From positions 124,001-188,000 of the forward strand of contig JBGPOP010000001.1 in assembly GCA_041488095.1 (NCBI GenBank): 64,000 nt of DNA, written 5' to 3'. Under the pieces are notes generated by a model. That model saw nothing but the letters and a program-made list of their open reading frames with translations. It was not told the DNA's origin and ran no database searches. Positions 37,918-47,642 of this stretch are shown piece by piece. Source of the stretch: DASYPQ01 sp041488095. Lineage in GTDB: Bacteria > Planctomycetota > UBA1135 > GCA-002686595. The number at the start of each line of letters is the position of its first letter. The stretch's first letter is position 1. The position numbers were made by a program, and so were the translations under genes.

Positions 37918-39698
37918 GGCTTCACCTCGCGCGCGATCGGAGCGGTCCACGGCGCGCTCGCGCGCAGAGTCATCACCGAGCCAGCCGGGGCGAGCACGAT
38001 CCACGACACCTCGCGGCTCGCGCCTCCTCCGGCGATCTCGCCGAGCGCCACGGAAGCTTCCCCCGCCAGGAGACGCGTGCCCGCGGGGAGCTCGATCTCG
38101 AGCCGCGCGCCGGGCGGCTCCGCGCTCCCCGAGAGGGCCCGCCCGCTCGTCCATCCGCCCGTCGGCAGCGCTCCCAGGTTCCCGATCCGCGCGCGGATCG
38201 AGCACACCTCACCGTCGCGGCGGTCCTCGGAAAGGCGCAGCTCCAACGCGGGCAGCGCTGCCGAGAGATCCGCGACGAACTCGGGCATGCCCGCGAGCGC
38301 CACGGGAAGGCTCTTCTCGGGCGGATTCCTCCTCGACAGCGGCTCCCAGCCCCCCACCAGCCCTTGGCGCCCGTGTCCGAGCTCGACCGGGTGCCACTCG
38401 ACGAACCCGATCCCTCCGCGCGTGTTGTCGAGCCAGCGGCTCCACGCGAGATCCGACGGCGACACGGGCGGCGCCGCGGGACGCGCACCCGTTCCGCGCG
38501 CGGCACCATCGAAGCGCGCCTCGGCCAGTCCGACTCCCGGCGCTTCCCCCGGTTTCTCGACGGCCGGTCCCCAGCTCGCCACCTCCACGGAGAGCGCTCC
38601 CGCGCTGGCATAGAACCAGTCGAGCGCCGCGCCGGGCCGTTCTCCCCCGCGCGCGACCGCGAGCGCAGCCGGCGCGGGTGTCATCCGGCCGGTTGCGCGC
38701 GCGAACAGATGCGCGGCGATCTCGAAAGCGCCGGCATCGGCGCCGACGGGCCAGGGGTTCTCGCGTCGCGACCCCGGCAGGGCGATCCCGCCGTGATCGC
38801 CCTGGAACAAGAGCACGACCGCCGTTCTTCGCGAGAGCGCGAGATCGGCGAGCGCGCGGCAGGCCTCGGCCTCGAGCGGGAGCTGCGCGCCGCGGACGAG
38901 CGGATGCTCGCAGCGCCAGCCCACGGGGAACGCGGTGTCGTAGCACGCGCCGCCCCGGGGATCCTCGTTGAACTTCCCGTCGCCGTCGTCGTCGCGGCCC
39001 TCGCGCGTGAGCGTGTACCTGGGCGCGTCGCCCGGGCGCGCCGGCGCGAGGAAGCGCGGGTCGGACGCGCGCACCCACGGACCGGACGGATCCTCGACCA
39101 GCATGTCGAGGATCCTCCCGTCGCCGTCGAGGTCGTCGGGTCCGTCCTCGTCCAGCGCGCCGTCGCCGTCGTCGTCGAGCGGCGCGAGGTCGCGTCCGTC
39201 CCCGCCGCGTCCGGCCAGCGTCTCGGCGAGCGCCTCGGGAGAAGCCCACGGGACGGCGACGAAAGCGACGTCGCGCGGCAGGCGCTCGGGCTGGCCGAGG
39301 AGCGCTGCGCAGGCGGCGAGCACGGCCTCGCAGCCGCTGAGGGACACGCCGTCGAGTCCGCCGAGGAGCAGCACCGCCGGCCGCTCCGCGAGCGGCACCT
39401 TGCCCGGCGCTCCGAAGACGAGCGCGGGGAGAGGCAGGCCCGTGCCGCCAGGCGGAAGATCGACCGCCTGGACGAGCGCCTGGTCGGGCGCCGCGGTCTC
39501 GATCCAGCCGCGCACGAGGGCACCCACTTCCTCGAGCGTGTGGTAGCGCGGCTCGTGGGCGGGCGGCGGTTTCTGCGGAGGCCGCTCGAGGCTTCCCTCG
39601 GTCGGCTTCGCGGTCTCCTGCGCGGCGCGTGCGGAGGAGTCGCCGGCCAGAGCCCACGCGAGGGCCGCGACGAGCGCCGCGATCATCCGTCCGTTCAT
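37914..39698 (-). CDS. Secreted M14-like protein lacking zinc ligands (2), with Asp-rich calcium-type loops
   Basis: A 594-residue protein with a signal peptide (cut near ARA-A at 25). VLLLGGLDGVSLSGCEA occupies the position of the HxxE motif in M14 peptidases, but His and Glu are both missing. Around residues 175-200, DDDGDGALDEDGPDDLDGDG-type repeats (dockerin/thrombospondin-3-like) suggest Ca2+ binding, and another follows at REGRDDDGDGKFNED. Similar Asp-rich insertions occur in M14 proteins of some environmental phyla. A C-terminal beta-rich domain (about 480-590) is unassigned. First gene of the pair; the partner is another M14 pseudoenzyme. Confidence 0.75.
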   Translation of the reverse strand: MNGRMIAALVAALAWALAGDSSARAAQETAKPTEGSLERPPQKPPPAHEPRYHTLEEVGALVRGWIETAAPDQALVQAVDLPPGGTGLPLPALVFGAPGKVPLAERPAVLLLGGLDGVSLSGCEAVLAACAALLGQPERLPRDVAFVAVPWASPEALAETLAGRGGDGRDLAPLDDDGDGALDEDGPDDLDGDGRILDMLVEDPSGPWVRASDPRFLAPARPGDAPRYTLTREGRDDDGDGKFNEDPRGGACYDTAFPVGWRCEHPLVRGAQLPLEAEACRALADLALSRRTAVVLLFQGDHGGIALPGSRRENPWPVGADAGAFEIAAHLFARATGRMTPAPAALAVARGGERPGAALDWFYASAGALSVEVASWGPAVEKPGEAPGVGLAEARFDGAARGTGARPAAPPVSPSDLAWSRWLDNTRGGIGFVEWHPVELGHGRQGLVGGWEPLSRRNPPEKSLPVALAGMPEFVADLSAALPALELRLSEDRRDGEVCSIRARIGNLGALPTGGWTSGRALSGSAEPPGARLEIELPAGTRLLAGEASVALGEIAGGGASREVSWIVLAPAGSVMTLRASAPWTAPIAREVKP

Positions 39699-39787
39699 GC
39701 GCGGTCCACTACGTTACCGTGGCGCCACCGTTGCGGCTAAGCGGCTGAGTCTCACGAACTTCTTTCGGCCGCGCCGGGGTCCGGCGA

Positions 39788-42700
39788 TCAGTCGAGGGCT
39801 TCGGGGGCAGGCTCCCCGGCCGTGTGCCCGGAGCGGCGCCCGGTGGACCGCCGTGGCCCCTCACCGGCTGCGGGCTCCGCCCTCTCGGGCTCGACCCCCT
39901 TGGCCTGCGGACGGATCTCCACGAGCGGCTCGCCGGTCTCGGCGTCGAGCGTGGCTTCGATCGATGGCTCCCCCGGTTCCTCGCCCGACGAGGTATCGGT
40001 CCGGGCGCCGTCCGGCGCGGGCCCTCCGTTCGCCGAGGCCGGCGCCTCGGGGGCCGTCCAGCGTTCGGCTTCGTCGAGCTGCACTGCGACCTGCCGCGAC
40101 ACGCCCTTGGTCTCCATGGTGACGCCGTAGAGCCCCTGGCAGGCCGCCATCGTTCCCTTGTTGTGCGTGACGACGATGAACTGCGTCGACTTCCGGAAGC
40201 CGTCGAGCATCGACAGGAAGCGCTCGACGTTGGCGTCGTCGAGCGCCGCGTCGACCTCGTCGAGGATGCAGAAGGGGCTCGGCCGCGCCTCGAACACGGC
40301 GAAGAGCAGAGCCAGCGCCGTCAGCGTGCGCTGGCCGCCCGAGAGCAGTCCGATCGGCAAGAGCTCGCGGCCCGGCGGACGGGCGACGATCTCGACGCCC
40401 GCGTCGAGCACGTCCGCGCCTTCCTCGAGGGACACGTCGGCGCGACCGCCGCCGAAGAGCTGGCGGAAGATGCGCTGGAAGTTCTCGCGCACGGCCTCGA
40501 AGGTCTCGAGGAACAGGCGCTTCGATTCCACGTCGATCGTGAGCAGGGTCGAGGTCAGCGCATCGCGAGCGCGGGAGAGGTCGTCGCGCTGCTTCTGGAG
40601 GAAGTCGAGGCGCCCTCCGACGTCCGAGAGCTCGGCCATCGCCTCCATGTTGACGGGTCCGAGCTTGTCCAGGCGCTCCTTGAGATCCTTGACGAAGACC
40701 TCGAGGGCGTCGAGGGCAGCCGCGGTCGCGAGGTCCTCTTCGGGCTGGAAGCCGGTGACCAGTGCGCCCTCGTCCTGGGAGAGCTCCTCGGCGGCGCGGC
40801 GCAGGATCTCCTGACGGGCCAGCGAAAGACGTTGCTCGGCCAGGCGCTGGTCCGACAGGACCTGCCCCGCGACATCCAGGTCGCGCTGGAGCGCGTCGAC
40901 CCCGCCGCGCGCAGCCAGGGCCGCTTCGCGCTCGTGTTCGTCGCGCTCGCGCAGACCGCGCAGGCGTTCCTCGATCCGGCCGCGTTCCTCCTGCAAGCGT
41001 GCGCTCTCGCGTGCGGCGGCTTCGACCTCGCCACGTGAGGCTCGCGCGGCCTCGGCGTGCTCGAGCGAGAGGCGCCGGGCGCGCTCCATCTCGGCGCGGT
41101 TCTCGTCGAGGACGGCCGCGAGGTCGCCACGGCGTCGCGCCATGCCATCCAACCGCTCGCGCGCGCGGGCCGCCTGCACGCGCGCCTCGGCGGCGCCCGC
41201 CGCGGCGGACTCGCGCGCGACTTCGAGCTCGGCGACCTCGCGGGCCAAGCGCGCGAGCGCGGCCTGGGCCGCCCCGTGTCGCTCGAGAGTCCGACTCCGG
41301 CTGTGCTCCTCGGCGGCGAGCTCCTGCTCGAGCCCGACGACCTCGGAGGACGCGCCTGCGCTCTCGCGCTCGAGAGCCGTGCAGTCCTGCGCGAGGTCGG
41401 AGAGCCGCGCGCGCGCCGTCGCCAGGCGGCTCTCGGCGTCGGCGCGGGCCGCGACGGCTTCCTCGAGCCGCGCGCCGAGGAGCCCGCGTTCCTCCTCCAG
41501 CGAGCTCTTCTTCGATGAGAGCGCGAGTCGCGCCTCTTCGAGGCCCCGGATCGAGGCCGAGAGGCGCTCGAGGTCGCCGGCCATCTCGGCCGCGCTCGAG
41601 CGCCGGCCCACGGCGCCCTGCGTCAGCGCGCCGCTGCCGGCGAGGAGCCCCGCGGCGTCGGCGAGGTCGCCGTCCAGCGTGACGAAGCGCAGATCGGGAT
41701 GGCGCTCGGCGAGCGCCAGGGCCGCGGTGAGGTCGCGCGCCAGGAAGACGTCGCCGATCAGGATCTCGGTCAGAGGCTCGCACCCGGCCGTGCACTGGAC
41801 GCGCTCGAGCAGACGGCCCTGGACGAGACCTGCGTCGTCGCCTCGCGGAGCCGGCGGGCTCTTGCCCCGCACCGCGGCGAGGCCCGCGCCGAGCAGGAGG
41901 CCGACCTGGCCCCTCTCGCGCGCCTTGAGCCAGCCGGCCACACGCACGGCGGCCGCGCGGTCGCGGGCGACGAGCGCGCGCCCGCGTGCGGCGAGCGCGG
42001 CGTCGAGAGCGCGTGCGTGGAGCGTGTCCGTGCGCAGGTGATCGGCTACGAGACCGAAGAGCTCCTCGGGAGCGCACGGGCCGGCGTCGCTCCCGGCCCC
42101 CTCGAACAGGGCGCGCGCCGCCTCCGACAGTTCCTCCAGGTCGCGCTCGCGGTCGAGCAAGAACTCGATCCGGCTCTGGACCCGCGCGCGCTCGACGGCG
42201 AGCGCCTCGCGTTCGCCGTCGATCCTCTGCGCCTCGACTGCATTCTCCTCCAGACTCCGCTCGAGATCGCGGCGGGCCTCGTCGCTCCGGGCCCGGGCGC
42301 TCTCGGTCGCGCGCGCCTCGCCCTCCAGCATCCCGGCCTCCGCGGCGAGAGCGGTCTCCGCCCCGTGCGCCTCCTCCAGCCGGCCCCGGGCACGTTCGGC
42401 GCGAGCGCGGGAGAGGTCGCGCGCCTCGGAGAGGGAGCGTGCGCGGTTCTCGGCCTGGTTCAGATCCGAGAGGGCTGCGAGCGCCTCCGCACGGCCGCGC
42501 TCCTGCCCATACCGCCGCTCCTCGGCAGCGCGCTCGGCCTGTGCGTGGGCGTCCGACCGCTCCTCCTCCGCCGCCGCGAGGCGCTCGACCTCGGCCTTCA
42601 GGTCGGTGCACTCGCCGTCGAGGCGCGCGAGCTCGGCCGCGCGCTCGGCCAGCGCCGACTCGAGCCTCGAAGCCCGCTCCGATTCCTCGCGAGAGTCCTT

Positions 42701-43648
42701 CTCCAGCCCGGCGATCTTGGCCGAGAGGTGCGCGCGCCGCTCATCGAGCGCGCGGCCGTCGCCGGAGAGGCGCGAGGCCTCGGCGCTCTGGCGTTCGATC
42801 TCGGAGAGGAGGCTCGCGCGCTGCCGTTCCAGTGTCCCGGCGCGCTCCTCGAGCCGCGCTCGCTCGCCCTTCACGCGGCCGAAGGAGGCCTCCAGCTGGG
42901 CGAGCTCCTTCGAGAGCGCTTCGAGCTCGCGCCCGGCGATCCACAGGCGGTGGCGGAAGAGGCGCGCCTTCTCGCGGGCCCACTCCTCGCGCGCCGCGAC
43001 GAAGCGCTCGGCCTTGCCGGCCTGGATCCTGAGCGAGCGTACGCGCGTGCCGAGCTCACCGAGCAGGTCGTCCAGGCGCGCCATGTCGTCGGCCACCCTC
43101 TTCAGGCGCAGCTCGGCCTCGACCTTGCGCTGGCGGTAGCGGCTGATCCCGGCCGCCTCCTCGAAGATCCGCCGCCTCTCGAGCGGATTGGCCGAGAGCA
43201 CGGCATCGATCCGTCCCTGCTCGAGGACCGCATAGCCGCGGCTGCCGAGACCCGTGTCGAAGAGCATCTCGCGCACGTCCTTCAGGCGCACGGCGTCCCC
43301 GTCGATCAGGTACTCTCCCTCGCCGCTCTTGAAGACGCGGCGCGTGATCGAGACCTCCGCGCCGCGGCTCGAGAGGCGCCCGACGGCGTTGTCGAGGATC
43401 AGCGTGACCTCGGCCACCGAGAGCGGCGGCCGCGAGGTCGAGCCCTTGAAGATGACGTCGGTCATCTCCGCGCCGCGCATCGACGTCGGGCGCTGCTCGC
43501 CGAGCACCCAGCGCACGGAGTCGACGACGTTGCTCTTGCCGCAGCCATTGGGGCCGACGACGCCGGTGAGCGTGTGGTCGCCGAACTCGAAGACGGTGCG
43601 GTCGGCGAAGGACTTGAAGCCGAACAGTTCCAGTCGTTTCAGGCGCAT
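39788..43648 (-). CDS. smc: Chromosome segregation ATPase SMC
   Basis: A 1286-residue SMC protein that compacts and separates the nucleoid. The N-terminal head has MRLKRLELFGFKSFADRT and Walker A GPNGCGKS (about 32-39); two long coiled coils flank a hinge near residues 510-650; the C-terminal head has signature LLSGGQR and Walker B FCILDEVDAALDD. The length is about 100 residues above the family norm because of an acidic, low-complexity tail after the head (about residue 1190 on). ATG 43646-43648 is the family start. It follows the NrdD-like gene by 8 bp; scpA/scpB are not in the window. Confidence 0.96.
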   Translation of the reverse strand: MRLKRLELFGFKSFADRTVFEFGDHTLTGVVGPNGCGKSNVVDSVRWVLGEQRPTSMRGAEMTDVIFKGSTSRPPLSVAEVTLILDNAVGRLSSRGAEVSITRRVFKSGEGEYLIDGDAVRLKDVREMLFDTGLGSRGYAVLEQGRIDAVLSANPLERRRIFEEAAGISRYRQRKVEAELRLKRVADDMARLDDLLGELGTRVRSLRIQAGKAERFVAAREEWAREKARLFRHRLWIAGRELEALSKELAQLEASFGRVKGERARLEERAGTLERQRASLLSEIERQSAEASRLSGDGRALDERRAHLSAKIAGLEKDSREESERASRLESALAERAAELARLDGECTDLKAEVERLAAAEEERSDAHAQAERAAEERRYGQERGRAEALAALSDLNQAENRARSLSEARDLSRARAERARGRLEEAHGAETALAAEAGMLEGEARATESARARSDEARRDLERSLEENAVEAQRIDGEREALAVERARVQSRIEFLLDRERDLEELSEAARALFEGAGSDAGPCAPEELFGLVADHLRTDTLHARALDAALAARGRALVARDRAAAVRVAGWLKARERGQVGLLLGAGLAAVRGKSPPAPRGDDAGLVQGRLLERVQCTAGCEPLTEILIGDVFLARDLTAALALAERHPDLRFVTLDGDLADAAGLLAGSGALTQGAVGRRSSAAEMAGDLERLSASIRGLEEARLALSSKKSSLEEERGLLGARLEEAVAARADAESRLATARARLSDLAQDCTALERESAGASSEVVGLEQELAAEEHSRSRTLERHGAAQAALARLAREVAELEVARESAAAGAAEARVQAARARERLDGMARRRGDLAAVLDENRAEMERARRLSLEHAEAARASRGEVEAAARESARLQEERGRIEERLRGLRERDEHEREAALAARGGVDALQRDLDVAGQVLSDQRLAEQRLSLARQEILRRAAEELSQDEGALVTGFQPEEDLATAAALDALEVFVKDLKERLDKLGPVNMEAMAELSDVGGRLDFLQKQRDDLSRARDALTSTLLTIDVESKRLFLETFEAVRENFQRIFRQLFGGGRADVSLEEGADVLDAGVEIVARPPGRELLPIGLLSGGQRTLTALALLFAVFEARPSPFCILDEVDAALDDANVERFLSMLDGFRKSTQFIVVTHNKGTMAACQGLYGVTMETKGVSRQVAVQLDEAERWTAPEAPASANGGPAPDGARTDTSSGEEPGEPSIEATLDAETGEPLVEIRPQAKGVEPERAEPAAGEGPRRSTGRRSGHTAGEPAPEALD

Positions 43649-43656
43649 GGGTGGCG

Positions 43657-45702
43657 TCAGGGGTCGGCGTGGAGTCCCAGGACCGTGGGTGCGAACAGAG
43701 TGGGCGAGGTCTTCACCGCGCTTCCGGCCGCGAAGAGGTGCGGCAGCGCGTAGATCGCGCGGGCTCCGCCCCGCGTACGTCCGCGCAGGCGTTCGAGCCG
43801 CTCCCAGACCTGGAGGAGCGGCTGCTCGCCCACCTCGAGCCGGGCCGCGGCGAGCGCGCGCAGGATCGAGGGTGAGTGGAGCGCGCCGGTCGGGACCGCG
43901 CCGAGCACGGAGCACAGCGCCGCCTCGGCGGGGACCTCGAACCCGGACGAATAGGAGCTCTCGCGCTCGGGCTCCCCGAGCGTGTTCTCCCCGAAGAGCC
44001 CAGGTTGCCGCACGCGTAGCGGCCCAGCGTCGAGCCGCGCGAAGCGCTGCGCAACGCGCTCGCCGAAGCACGGCGTCACGGACACGCGGAATCCGCGCTC
44101 GCGCGAGAGGCGCTCTCCCGCCTCGACGAGGAACGCGACGAGCCTCGCCGCCTGCTCCGCGCGCAGCTCGCCGTCGCCCAAGATTGCGAGCGCCTCGCCC
44201 AGCCCGACCGGCGAGAGCGCGAAAGCGATCCGGGCACGCGGTGCGCCGCGGTCGCGGCTCTCGCGCTGGAAATCACCCAGGGCGCAGAGACCTTCCAGCG
44301 CCGTCCCGATCAGCTCCGTCGCGGCTTCGAAGAGCGCGTCCTCTCGCCAGGCGCCCGCGCGTCGGGCCAGCCGGGGCAGGTTGAGCACCGCCACGGCGCC
44401 GCAGGCGAGCGCGCCGCGCTCGCCGCCCGCTCGCGCCAGGCCGGGGCCGGCGAAGCGCTCGTCCTCCGCGCTCCAGCACGGGCACAGCAGCCCGGCTCGC
44501 AAGAGCCTCTCGGTGCTTCTGCGCGCGGCAGGTCTCGTGCTCGCCAGGGCGGTCGCATCCAGGAAGACGCGCGGGAGTGCGCCCGGCGCGCCCCCGCGCT
44601 CGAGCGCGGCGAGCGCCTCGAGCAGGGGTTCGAGCGTCCCCGCGCGCGGCGAGGAGATCACGAGGTCGACGCTGCGACCCGACGCCCGCGCGATCCCCGC
44701 CAGCGCCGCGAGCCATTCGTCGAGCGCTCCGGACGGGCCGGGTGGCGCGCGTCGAGGCGAGCGTCGCGGTGCGCGGCCGAGCACGGCGATCCAGGGCTCG
44801 ACGCCCTCGAGGACGAGGTTCCTCGAGACTTGGCCTGCCAGGCGGCCGATCTCCGGCAGCAACGCGGCGGCCGAGGAGTCGTCCGGCTCTCCGGAGAGCA
44901 GCAGGTCGCAGGGCAGGGAGAGCGACAGCGGCAGGTGCGGCCGCGACAGATCCTCGAAGTCGAGATCTCCGCAGCGCACGCGCTCGGCGACGGAGGGCGG
45001 CAGGAGGTCCTCCATGGCGTAGCGCGCGAGGATCTCGCCCGCGACCGCCTCTTCGACCGGGCGTTCGTGGGAGGGATCGAGGAGCGCCCGCCGCAGGTCA
45101 TGGCGCGGGATGCCGATCGGCCGTTGCCGGCGCAGCGCTCCCTCGAAGCCCAGATCGACGAGCTCGTTGTCCACCAGCTCGCGCACCAGCGCGGTGGAGA
45201 TCGACTTCAGGCCGCTCGCGAACACACGCGCCTCGACCCGCGAGGCGACCTCCTCGGCGCTCGCGCGGGGGAGGTCGGCCTCGCTCATCAGCGCGGCCAC
45301 GATCCGGCCCTTGCTCCAGGCGCCGACTCCGTCCCGCGCCTCGACCCGCGGCGAGCGCGACGACCTGCGCTCATCGTGGCCCTCGTTGCGCACGAGGAGC
45401 GCGGCTCGGATCTGCGCGCGCTTCTCGCGGTAGAGGATGTAGCTCTTGGCGACCGCCGCCGCGCCGTGCTCGACCAGCGCCCGCTCGACCTGATCCTGGA
45501 TCGCCTCGATCCCCGGCACCGCCAGCGCCGCGTCGGGGAAGCGCCGCTCGAGCAGGAGCTCGACGAGCTCCGCGACCTCGCCGGCGAAGCCCGGCCGGAT
45601 GTCGCCGGCGGCCGCCTCGGCGCGCGCGATGGCGCTCTCGATCTTCTTGCGGTCGTAGGGAACCTCGCGTCCGTCGCGCTTCCTGACCCGGGCGATCCTC
45701 AC
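43657..45702 (-). CDS. Degenerate NrdD-like protein with two ATP-cones
   Basis: A 681-residue protein with two ATP-cone regulatory domains (about 3-95 and 108-195), followed by a region that resembles anaerobic ribonucleotide reductase (NrdD): LLPPSVAERVRCGDLDFEDL parallels the family's GDIHIHDL block, and later FLVEAGERLSRERGFRVSVTP and GALHS are family-like. The C-terminal glycyl-radical motif and the active-site cysteine pattern are missing, so reductase activity is unlikely. It lies 7 bp behind nrdR, whose product also uses an ATP-cone to sense dATP/ATP. A role as a nucleotide-sensing regulator or relic reductase is an inference. Confidence 0.7.
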   Translation of the reverse strand: MRIARVRKRDGREVPYDRKKIESAIARAEAAAGDIRPGFAGEVAELVELLLERRFPDAALAVPGIEAIQDQVERALVEHGAAAVAKSYILYREKRAQIRAALLVRNEGHDERRSSRSPRVEARDGVGAWSKGRIVAALMSEADLPRASAEEVASRVEARVFASGLKSISTALVRELVDNELVDLGFEGALRRQRPIGIPRHDLRRALLDPSHERPVEEAVAGEILARYAMEDLLPPSVAERVRCGDLDFEDLSRPHLPLSLSLPCDLLLSGEPDDSSAAALLPEIGRLAGQVSRNLVLEGVEPWIAVLGRAPRRSPRRAPPGPSGALDEWLAALAGIARASGRSVDLVISSPRAGTLEPLLEALAALERGGAPGALPRVFLDATALASTRPAARRSTERLLRAGLLCPCWSAEDERFAGPGLARAGGERGALACGAVAVLNLPRLARRAGAWREDALFEAATELIGTALEGLCALGDFQRESRDRGAPRARIAFALSPVGLGEALAILGDGELRAEQAARLVAFLVEAGERLSRERGFRVSVTPCFGERVAQRFARLDAGPLRVRQPGLFGENTLGEPERESSYSSGFEVPAEAALCSVLGAVPTGALHSPSILRALAAARLEVGEQPLLQVWERLERLRGRTRGGARAIYALPHLFAAGSAVKTSPTLFAPTVLGLHADP

Positions 45703-45709
45703 GCGCGCC

Positions 45710-46177
45710 TCACGCCTTGGGGTCCCGCGACTCGAGGATGGGCTTGAGCTCGTCCAGGAACTGCGACACGTCCTTGAACTCGCGATAGACGCTGGCGAAG
45801 CGCACGTAGGCGACCTGGTTCAGCTTGCGCAGCTCCTCCATGACCAGCGCGCCGATCACGCTGCTCTGGACTTCCCGGTCGTACTCCTCCTGGCAGCGAG
45901 CCTCGACGCGCGCCGCGGCGGCTTCGAGCTCCTCGATCGGGATCGGCAGCTTCTCGCAGGCGCGGATCATGCCCGCCAGCACCCGCTCGCGCTCGAATCG
46001 CACGCGCTCGCCGTTCTTCTTGACCACGCGGAGCGGGGTCTCCTCGACGCGCTCGTAGGTCGTGTAGCGCAGGAAGCACAACAGGCACTCACGCCGGCGC
46101 CGGATCACGCTGCCGTCGGCCGAGGCCCGCGAGTCGACGACCCGGTCGTTGTCCTGCTTGCAGCGGAGACATCTCAT
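45710..46177 (-). CDS. nrdR: Transcriptional repressor NrdR
   Basis: A 155-residue repressor of ribonucleotide reductase genes. The N-terminal zinc ribbon has Cys3, Cys6, Cys31 and Cys34 (MRCLRCKQDN, RECLLCFLR), followed by an ATP-cone (about 49-139) that reads the dATP/ATP balance. Length and motifs are typical. It is followed by the NrdD-like double ATP-cone gene and then smc. An interrupted palindrome 28 nt before its start (46205-46222) is a possible operator. Confidence 0.97.
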   Translation of the reverse strand: MRCLRCKQDNDRVVDSRASADGSVIRRRRECLLCFLRYTTYERVEETPLRVVKKNGERVRFERERVLAGMIRACEKLPIPIEELEAAAARVEARCQEEYDREVQSSVIGALVMEELRKLNQVAYVRFASVYREFKDVSQFLDELKPILESRDPKA

Positions 46178-46204
46178 GGCGCACGGGTCATTCCGATGAG
46201 GAGA

Positions 46205-46222
46205 ACACCCAAGCTGTGGTGT
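46205..46222. promoter_or_regulatory. Candidate NrdR-type palindrome upstream of nrdR
   Basis: On the plus strand, ACACC-CAAGCTGT-GGTGT: the 5-bp ends are a perfect inverted repeat, and the 18-bp layout resembles the ends (ACAC...GTGT) of NrdR boxes, whose usual centre is AT-rich and 16 bp overall. Its place, 28 nt upstream of the nrdR ATG, suits autoregulation. Only one box is visible, while NrdR normally binds paired boxes, so this is a weak candidate. Confidence 0.3.
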
Positions 46223-46264
46223 GTCAACGCCGCGAGGACCGAAGCGGAAGGGCTGGCGAGGGCC

Positions 46265-47632
46265 TCACTTGCCCAGGCAGAAGCGGGCGAAGATGCGATC
46301 GAGGAGATCCTCGGGCGTGGTGGCGCCGGTGATCTCGTCCAGGGCCTCGGTCGCGCGGCGCAGGTGCTCGGCGAGCAGCTCGAGGGGCGCCCTGCCGCGC
46401 CAGACCGCGAGACCCTCCGCGAGCGCCCTCGAGGCCTTCTCGAGGGCGCCGCGGTGGCGCAGGGAGAGCTCGCGCGAGAGCCCGGCGCCCTCGCCCGGTG
46501 CGGCGGGGCCGAGCTCACGCGCGATCGCCGCGCGCAGATCGCTCAATCCGGCTCCGGTGAGGGCGCTCGTAGCGACCCAGGGGAGGCGGCCTGCGAGGGC
46601 TGGAGGAGGGGCGGGAACCACTCCAGGCAGGTCGATCTTGTTCCAGACGAGGAGGGCGCATGCGCCTTGCGGGGGGTCCCGAACGACGCCCGCAGCGGAT
46701 GCGTCCACGACCCACACGAGCAGGTCAGCCGACTCGCACGCTGTCCGCGCCGCCCGCCGCGCGGCCTGGACGACTGCACCGCTCGCATCCGGCCCCTCGA
46801 CACCGGCCGTGTCGATCAGACGACAGGCATGTCCGTCGATCTCCATGACCCTGCTCAGCACGTCCCGGGTCGTTCCCGGCAGGGGGCTGACGATCGCAGC
46901 CTCGGCGCCCATCAGGCGGTTGAAGAGCGCGCTCTTGCCCGCGTTCTCCGCTCCGGCGAGCACGACCCTCGGCTCGCCCGCCGCCCGTGCCCGCGCGACC
47001 TCCCAATCCAAAGCCTCGGTGAGCGCAGCCCGGGCGGAGAGAGCCAGGTCCTCGATCTCCCGCTCGGGCACGTGGCCGGTGTCGCGCTCGTCGAAATCCA
47101 GGCTCGCCTCGGCGAGCGCGCGCAGGTCCTCGAGCCGCTCCCGCAGGAGGCCGACGCGGTCGGCGAGCCCTCCGGCGAGCAGCGCGCGGCCGGCGCGGCG
47201 CTCGCTCTCGTTGCGGGCGGCGACGAGCGCCAGCACGCCGACGGCGCGCGTGAGGTCGATCCGTCCGGAGAGGAAAGCCCGCCGCGTGAACTCGCCCGGC
47301 GCGGCCGGGACGGCGCCCAGGTCGAGGAGGCGCTCGAGGGCCGCCGCGAGAAGCGGCGGCGCTCCGGGCAGATGGAACTCGGCCACGTCCTCGCGCGTGA
47401 ACGAGCGCGGTCCGGGCATCCACAGGAGCAGGAGCGGCTGTTCGCCGCGCCGGTCGCGGAAGCGGCCGAGCCGGGCCGAGCGCCGCGCGAGGTCCAGGGG
47501 GGATCCTCCTGCCCAGATGGACCGGACGATCTCCCCCGCGCGGGGGCCGGAGAGGCGGATGATCCCGCGCAGGCCGCCGCCGGGCGGAGAGGCGATCGCG
47601 GCGATCGTGGTGGTGGAGGGGTGCGGGGACAA
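46265..47632 (-). CDS. mnmE: tRNA modification GTPase MnmE
   Basis: A 455-residue enzyme that, with MnmG, installs aminomethyl-type groups on U34 of tRNA. The N-terminal folate-binding domain starts TTTIAAIASPPGGGLRGIIRLSG; the G domain has GAENAGKS, PGTTRD, DTAG and NKID; the C-terminus ends in the essential CLGK (family C-[IL]-GK). The TTG at 47632 is the first plausible start after the yidC stop at 47643 and fits the family length. mnmG is not in the window. Confidence 0.95.
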   Translation of the reverse strand: MSPHPSTTTIAAIASPPGGGLRGIIRLSGPRAGEIVRSIWAGGSPLDLARRSARLGRFRDRRGEQPLLLLWMPGPRSFTREDVAEFHLPGAPPLLAAALERLLDLGAVPAAPGEFTRRAFLSGRIDLTRAVGVLALVAARNESERRAGRALLAGGLADRVGLLRERLEDLRALAEASLDFDERDTGHVPEREIEDLALSARAALTEALDWEVARARAAGEPRVVLAGAENAGKSALFNRLMGAEAAIVSPLPGTTRDVLSRVMEIDGHACRLIDTAGVEGPDASGAVVQAARRAARTACESADLLVWVVDASAAGVVRDPPQGACALLVWNKIDLPGVVPAPPPALAGRLPWVATSALTGAGLSDLRAAIARELGPAAPGEGAGLSRELSLRHRGALEKASRALAEGLAVWRGRAPLELLAEHLRRATEALDEITGATTPEDLLDRIFARFCLGK

Positions 47633-47642
47633 CGCTTCCGCA

